DNA from: SIAJ01 sp036266155
Lineage (GTDB): Bacteria > Planctomycetota > Planctomycetia > Gemmatales > Gemmataceae
NCBI GenBank assembly: GCA_036266155.1
Contig: DATANR010000258.1
Location: forward strand, 1-47,032
DNA length: 47,032 nucleotides
Direction: 5' to 3'
Position numbers and translations under genes: made by a program. This document shows positions 43,483-47,032 of this stretch, one piece after another (position 1 is the stretch's first letter; the number at the start of each line of letters is the position of its first letter). The notes under the pieces were generated by a model. The model searched no databases. It was not told the origin of the DNA and saw nothing but the letters and a program-made list of their open reading frames with translations.

Positions 43483-44285
43483 GAATGGGTAGAGTTGTTT
43501 CGTTTGCGTTGCTTCTGGGACTTGCATGGCAATCGGCCAATGAGGCGATTGCTCAAGACACGAAGCCCAAGCCAAAACCAGTACCGGTACAGTCGATGGT
43601 AGCCATTGATGGGTTTGTCGGAATAAATGGAAAGGTAGAAACTGGAGACAAGAAATCGCTGAAAAATGCATTGGTCGCGGTATTCGACATTGAGAGCGAG
43701 CCGGTAAAAGCGTTGGACAAAGATGGGAATCCAGTGAACCCTGGCACCGCTGATGAAGGGTTTGTCAGAACCGGAGACAATGGCGAATACTCTTTCTATG
43801 TTCGGCGAAAGGATTTTCGTGGGACACAAGAAGCGATTGGTTACATCTTGTATGAACATCCGCAATGGCATCCGCAACTCGTGGAAATCCTCTCAAGTGC
43901 GGGCGAGACGATGGAAATAAACAAGCTTCTGCCGCTCGCTACAGGCCCTTCGGATTATGTGGAGACCATTCGACAAATTCAGATTTACGAATTCCTGATG
44001 AGCGCCTCACAGGGTTCGCGATTCCCTATTGTTAATACCACTACCGTCGCAGACTTCCGGACTCGAATTCAACAGTTGCCTCATCCTCTTGACACTGACA
44101 GAACCGATGCTACTTTCGTGAATGCGATGAAAAAGCTGGACGGGGACAAAACGGGACTGCGAAAAAAGGAGCAAGCGAGACGATTGAACTTACTTCTGAG
44201 TGCTTATGGGCTGCCTACGAAGGGTGAAGGCCTGTCGCAGCCCCCTTCTCGGGGACGTGCTTCTTGCTTCTTCTGCTGCTGGTAG
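43479..44285 (+). CDS. Exported beta-sandwich protein coupled to the membrane trypsin
   Basis: 268 aa from ATG 43479, which overlaps the protease stop by 4 bases; GGGAGG lies 7 bases before. Signal peptide MRMGRVVSFALLLGLAWQSANEAIAQ, then a Lys/Pro linker, then a domain (about 35-150) starting MVAIDGFVGINGKVETGD with LKNALVAVFDIES and GEYSFYVRRKD, in the manner of carboxypeptidase-regulatory/transthyretin-like folds. The second half is helical with no known family. The C-terminus is odd: RGRASCFFCCW. As it is made together with the protease, it may be the outside ligand or substrate of the protease's outer domain. Confidence 0.7.
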   Translation: MRMGRVVSFALLLGLAWQSANEAIAQDTKPKPKPVPVQSMVAIDGFVGINGKVETGDKKSLKNALVAVFDIESEPVKALDKDGNPVNPGTADEGFVRTGDNGEYSFYVRRKDFRGTQEAIGYILYEHPQWHPQLVEILSSAGETMEINKLLPLATGPSDYVETIRQIQIYEFLMSASQGSRFPIVNTTTVADFRTRIQQLPHPLDTDRTDATFVNAMKKLDGDKTGLRKKEQARRLNLLLSAYGLPTKGEGLSQPPSRGRASCFFCCW

Positions 44286-44298
44286 ATGTGAGGCTCTG

Positions 44299-44327
44299 CG
44301 CCCGGCGGCCATTGCTGCCGCCGGGCG
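44299..44327 (+). terminator. Hairpin after the trypsin operon
   Basis: CGCCCGGCGGC (44299-44309) pairs perfectly with GCCGCCGGGCG (44317-44327) around a 7-base loop, 13 bases after the exported-protein stop. No U-tract. It probably ends the Trypco1-trypsin operon at least in part. Confidence 0.55.
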
Positions 44328-44416
44328 AGCGACCGCGAGCGAAGTTCAACCAAAAGTGGTGTTTGTAGATATAGGTCTGCCCGCACGAGGCCCTGAGTTC
44401 CTTGCCAAGGTGTCGA

Positions 44417-45064
44417 GTGCCAAAAGCAATTGCTGTGGTAGCACATCACGACGACCACATCCTTTGGATGGGCGGTGCAATCCAGCGGCTCGCCGCAGCG
44501 GGTTGGCAGTGGACTTTGGTGGCAATGTGCGTTCCGGACCTCACCAGGCGGCAGTATTTCCTTCAAACCTGCTTGGAACTCGGAGCAAGCCCTGTCACGA
44601 TGGAGTTTCCGGACTACATGGGCGGGCCGCCGTTTTCCCGAAACGAACAAAAATTGATGCGTCAGACGCTTGCTGACGCCGTTCGAGGACAGACCTTCGA
44701 GTTGGTTTTCACCCACAGCCGTGGTCCGAATGGCGAGTATTGGGCACGCCACGCCAATCACGAAGAAGTGAGAATGGTCACAGCCGAACTGGTTGAAAGT
44801 AAGAGACTCGGCGACGGGCGTGGCCGTCTTGCTCACTTCGCCTACGACGTTATCTATGGCGGAGGTACGGCAACCTGCGCAATGCTCAATTCGGATTACC
44901 GGCTACCCTTGACATATCCGGAGCTACTTGCAAAGTGCCGATTGAGTGGTCTTGCACCTGATGCGGACACGAGCCTCAGAAACCTATGCTACCCGTGTCC
45001 AAATCCAGAAGCGTTTGAAGGAGATGACCTTGAATTGCCAAATTTGTTTGTGCGCCGGCGTTGA
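44417..45064 (+). CDS. PIG-L family deacetylase
   Basis: 215 aa from GTG 44417 (or TTG 44402); the ribosome site is weak. The metal motif reads AHHDDH (H10, D12, D13) where the family has AHPDDE, and a late H-x-x-H in RHANHEEVRMV supplies the third ligand, so metal binding looks kept but the catalytic Glu is His. Members remove acetyl or acyl groups from N-acetylglucosamine-type or similar substrates. Codon use and GC match the accessory region. Solo gene on the plus strand between the trypsin operon and the Mrr-like nuclease gene. Confidence 0.75.
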   Translation: MPKAIAVVAHHDDHILWMGGAIQRLAAAGWQWTLVAMCVPDLTRRQYFLQTCLELGASPVTMEFPDYMGGPPFSRNEQKLMRQTLADAVRGQTFELVFTHSRGPNGEYWARHANHEEVRMVTAELVESKRLGDGRGRLAHFAYDVIYGGGTATCAMLNSDYRLPLTYPELLAKCRLSGLAPDADTSLRNLCYPCPNPEAFEGDDLELPNLFVRRR

Positions 45065-45134
45065 ATTCTGGTAAATCTCGTTACGTCGACACGGGCATCT
45101 GGGCGGATTCCTCGCTAAGGGCAGGAGACCTCGT

Positions 45135-46151
45135 GTGTTAACCCCGATGCTTGTTCAGTACGTGGTTGGTCTGTGCTGCCTGCGGCGCAACCCCGATGCC
45201 GTCGACATTACCGTTGGCGACTTGGTCCTTGATGAGGCTGCCGAGAAGCGACGCGATGTCGACATCACCGTTACTCTGCACGAAGAGGACGGGACTGTCC
45301 GAGCTTTCAAGGCGTATGAGGTCAAACGCGAAGGCAAGCCTTTGGACGTGGCGACGGTCGAGCAGTTATGTATCAAGCTCGGCGACATGCCGGCAGTCAC
45401 TCATCGGGCGATTGTGTCCGCCTCCGGGTTCACCAGTGGGGCGATTGCCAAAGCAAACGCCCACGGGGTAGAGTTGTTTGAACTAAAGCCCTGGACAAGA
45501 CCGCTGAGTGAGCAATTCGCTGAATTCCAGAACGCGGGCACGCCGAGCGAGTTCTTTCGCAGCTTCGTGACCAAATTGCTGGTTTGGAACGATTGGGTAA
45601 CGTACTTACATGTACCACTCGGCCCCGAGTCATTCCAGTACGACGATACGGGACCGCTATATGCGGAAGATGGCTCCGTTCACAAGACGTACGCGTCTTA
45701 TGGCGTTCTTCTCGATGCACTTCTCCGTCGGTCGACAGAATTGCTCTTTGCCTCGCGTCTTGCGCATGGGCAAATCGTTGTCTCGCCTAATGACTTGGCA
45801 AAGGACTTAACGGCAGGCGGCAAATGGCCGCACTCGCACACACTCCAAGTGTCGGAAGACCAAGTCTACCTGAAATTCGCGACTGGACTTGCAAAAGCGA
45901 TGTCTTTCACAATCTCAGGCCATCTCGAATGGGAATCTTCAAACCGCGAACTTGGGTTTCATATCCTTGAGCAAGTTCCGTTTGGCGGCCCATTCGCTGC
46001 AACCGCGCTCGCTGAATGGGGAACGCCAGACGGGAAAATGACCGCGATGATTTTCGACCCCGAGTCTCGCACGGCAGATGTGCGCACCTTCACATTGTCC
46101 GAAAAGCACAAGAACTTCATCCGCAACCTGAAGATTTTAGGCGTAAACTGA
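45135..46151 (+). CDS. Mrr/RecB-like PD-(D/E)xK nuclease-domain protein
   Basis: 338 aa from GTG 45135 with GGAG about 8 bases upstream. The N-terminal 120 residues form a restriction-endonuclease-like core: RRDVDITV (D43), AYEVKRE (E62, K64) and EQLCIK with Q77. RAIVSASGFTSGAIAKANAHGVELFEL then matches the Mrr-type closing strand and helix. The C-terminal 200 residues are unrecognised and may choose the target. It is likely a defence nuclease, though no methylase partner is in the window. Confidence 0.75.
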   Translation: MLTPMLVQYVVGLCCLRRNPDAVDITVGDLVLDEAAEKRRDVDITVTLHEEDGTVRAFKAYEVKREGKPLDVATVEQLCIKLGDMPAVTHRAIVSASGFTSGAIAKANAHGVELFELKPWTRPLSEQFAEFQNAGTPSEFFRSFVTKLLVWNDWVTYLHVPLGPESFQYDDTGPLYAEDGSVHKTYASYGVLLDALLRRSTELLFASRLAHGQIVVSPNDLAKDLTAGGKWPHSHTLQVSEDQVYLKFATGLAKAMSFTISGHLEWESSNRELGFHILEQVPFGGPFAATALAEWGTPDGKMTAMIFDPESRTADVRTFTLSEKHKNFIRNLKILGVN

Positions 46152-46214
46152 CCAAACCCGGTTTTCGAGGTCATGGCCAATTGCTCTTTCAGCGTTACCG
46201 TTCCCCTGCCCAGA

Positions 46215-46316
46215 CTCGATTCGTTGCTTCCGTCCTCGATTCATTGCGGTACTCGCAGTTCCGTTGCATTGCGGCCAAACCGTTTCGTTGGATTGCTTCA
46301 AGGTTCGTTGCGTTGC
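46215..46316. repeat. 20-bp periodic TTCRTTGC array (iteron-like)
   Basis: CTCGATTCGTTGC (46215-46227), CTCGATTCATTGC (46235-46247), TTCCGTTGC (46259-46267), TTTCGTTG (46283-46290) and TTCGTTGC (46304-46311) are spaced about 20, 20, 23 and 20 bases, with extra TTGCG steps. An inverted copy GCAACGAATC lies at 46378-46387. No gene lies in 46152-46420. Confidence 0.55.
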
Positions 46317-46420
46317 GTTTGGCCGTAAACCTGCAAAGCCCCCCAAAAGCGTTTCACCGATTTTCGTGCAATAAATTGCAACGAATCAAGCTCGTTTTCA
46401 GTATTTGCAGGAGTTTTTCC

Positions 46421-46895
46421 ATGTTCAAGTGGATCTGTCTCGGCGTCGCCGTCGTGTTCCTCGGTTTCATCGGCTGGGTGGCTTACGACATTCGCAACGA
46501 CATTCATCGGTCGGCTGAGACAGTTCAGAAGTCAGGCCAAGCGGTCAACGAGCATTTGCCGGCCATCGTTCAGAAGAGCCATGAGGTGTCGGCCGTCGTC
46601 ACTGAGAACCTGCCAACCATCGTCGAGAAAACGCGGACGACGACGGATACGCTTGCCGAACTTTCTGAAGACGTCAAACAACTGAAGGAACTGGCCGGCC
46701 TGACAGGCGGCACACGCGATCAGAATTTGGTCGCCTATGCCGAGAGCGTATTGAATCTCATCGACCAATCCGGCGGAACGATTGGCCTCAAGAAAACACT
46801 CGGCGGCAGCGGCCTGAAGAATCAGGTTCCCGCGAAGGAGTGGGTCGTCGGCGCCCGCAAAGAGGCCGTGTTCCTGACGCTCGTCGTGAAATCTA
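46421..46895 (+). pseudogene. Membrane-anchored coiled-coil protein interrupted by an IS
   Basis: ATG 46421 with AGGAG at 46409-46413. It starts MFKWICLGVAVVFLGFIGWV, one membrane span, followed by a long helical region (HLPAIVQKSHEVSAVVTENLP and repeated TIVEKTR/TTTDTLAEL-type heptads) and a globular part (GTRDQNLVAYAESVLNLI, KNQVPAKEWVVGARKEAVFLTLVV). The host reading is broken after about 158 codons at TA (46894-46895), where an IS630-family end begins; the frame stays open into the IS by chance. The codon use is core-like. The remainder of the gene, if kept, lies beyond the window. Confidence 0.75.
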
Positions 46896-47032
46896 GTGCT
46901 GCGTCACACGATGATTTTAGGATAGACAGATCGCAGCTTTCTCCGCGCGTCGCCGATGCGGAATTGCCAATCGACGCCGCGTTGGCGATCGTTGATGTGG
47001 TCCGCCCACGCTTGCGTTTCTTGGCGCAGTTC
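46895..47032 (-). mobile_element. IS630-family insertion sequence, one end
   Basis: Insertion begins at the TA dinucleotide (46894-46895) inside the membrane coiled-coil gene, followed by GTGCTGCGTCACACG. IS630/Tc1-type elements insert at TA and duplicate it. The other end is outside the window. Confidence 0.7.
46904..47032 (-). CDS. IS630-family transposase, C-terminal fragment
   Basis: Reading the minus strand from the window edge gives 42 residues then TGA at 46904. The fragment runs ELRQETQAWADHINDRQRG, then DWQFRIGDARRKLRSVYPKI, which fits the conserved IS630 ending (a W...R..N stretch, then W.F...DAR.KL...YP.I). The catalytic DDE part lies beyond the window, so intactness cannot be judged. 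Confidence 0.8.
   Translation of the reverse strand, partial: ELRQETQAWADHINDRQRGVDWQFRIGDARRKLRSVYPKIIV

Overview
The window looks like chromosomal DNA of a planctomycete, most likely a Gemmata-like lineage. The evidence is high GC, a BBP7-type outer-membrane barrel, an NPCBM domain, many secreted proteins of unknown function, a large MoxR/DUF58/von Willebrand cluster, and GC-rich palindromic intergenic repeats of the kind common in that group. This is inferred from protein families; no rRNA or other taxonomic marker is present.

Region 1 (1-22.5 kb, all minus strand) is an envelope gene block. In transcription order it encodes: a BBP7 barrel; an exported alpha-barrel (prenyltransferase-fold) protein; MoxR ATPase; DUF58; a BatA-like membrane protein; a vWA/amidotransferase-like membrane protein; a DUF4175-like three-TM giant; an exported coiled-coil protein; an exported protein with a Cys-rich patch; an NPCBM protein; an intact HtrA-type protease; and a second HtrA-like protein that has lost its catalytic His and Ser. 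Spacers carry palindromic repeats and hairpins, and one strong intrinsic terminator lies after the eighth of these genes.

Region 2 (22.7-33.05 kb) holds an esterase gene broken by an apparent one-base frameshift, then a plus-strand run: a 75-aa protein, an astacin-type HExxH protease, a thermolysin-like HExxH protease, and a ComEC-like metallo-beta-lactamase-fold protein whose start overlaps the preceding stop. An exported M1 aminopeptidase, a convergent exported protein, and a tightly overlapping GT2/GT2/DUF2304 glycosylation cluster follow.

Region 3 (33.05-46.4 kb) reads as an accessory island with lower GC and mixed strands. It holds a DDE transposase with a SWIM zinc finger, a zinc-ribbon protein, a candidate structured small RNA with its own promoter and terminator, a HARE-type winged helix protein, a Cas4-like Fe-S nuclease without CRISPR, an XRE regulator, a membrane SmpA-like protein, two orphan proteins, a three-gene Trypco1 / membrane trypsin / exported beta-sandwich operon, a PIG-L deacetylase and an Mrr-like nuclease. 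The Trypco1-trypsin operon is the best candidate for an undescribed system: a cytoplasmic protease joined through one membrane span to an outer domain, translationally coupled to an exported partner.

Region 4 (46.4 kb to the end) has a 20-bp-periodic repeat array, then a membrane-anchored gene cut at a TA dinucleotide by an IS630-family element that runs off the window.
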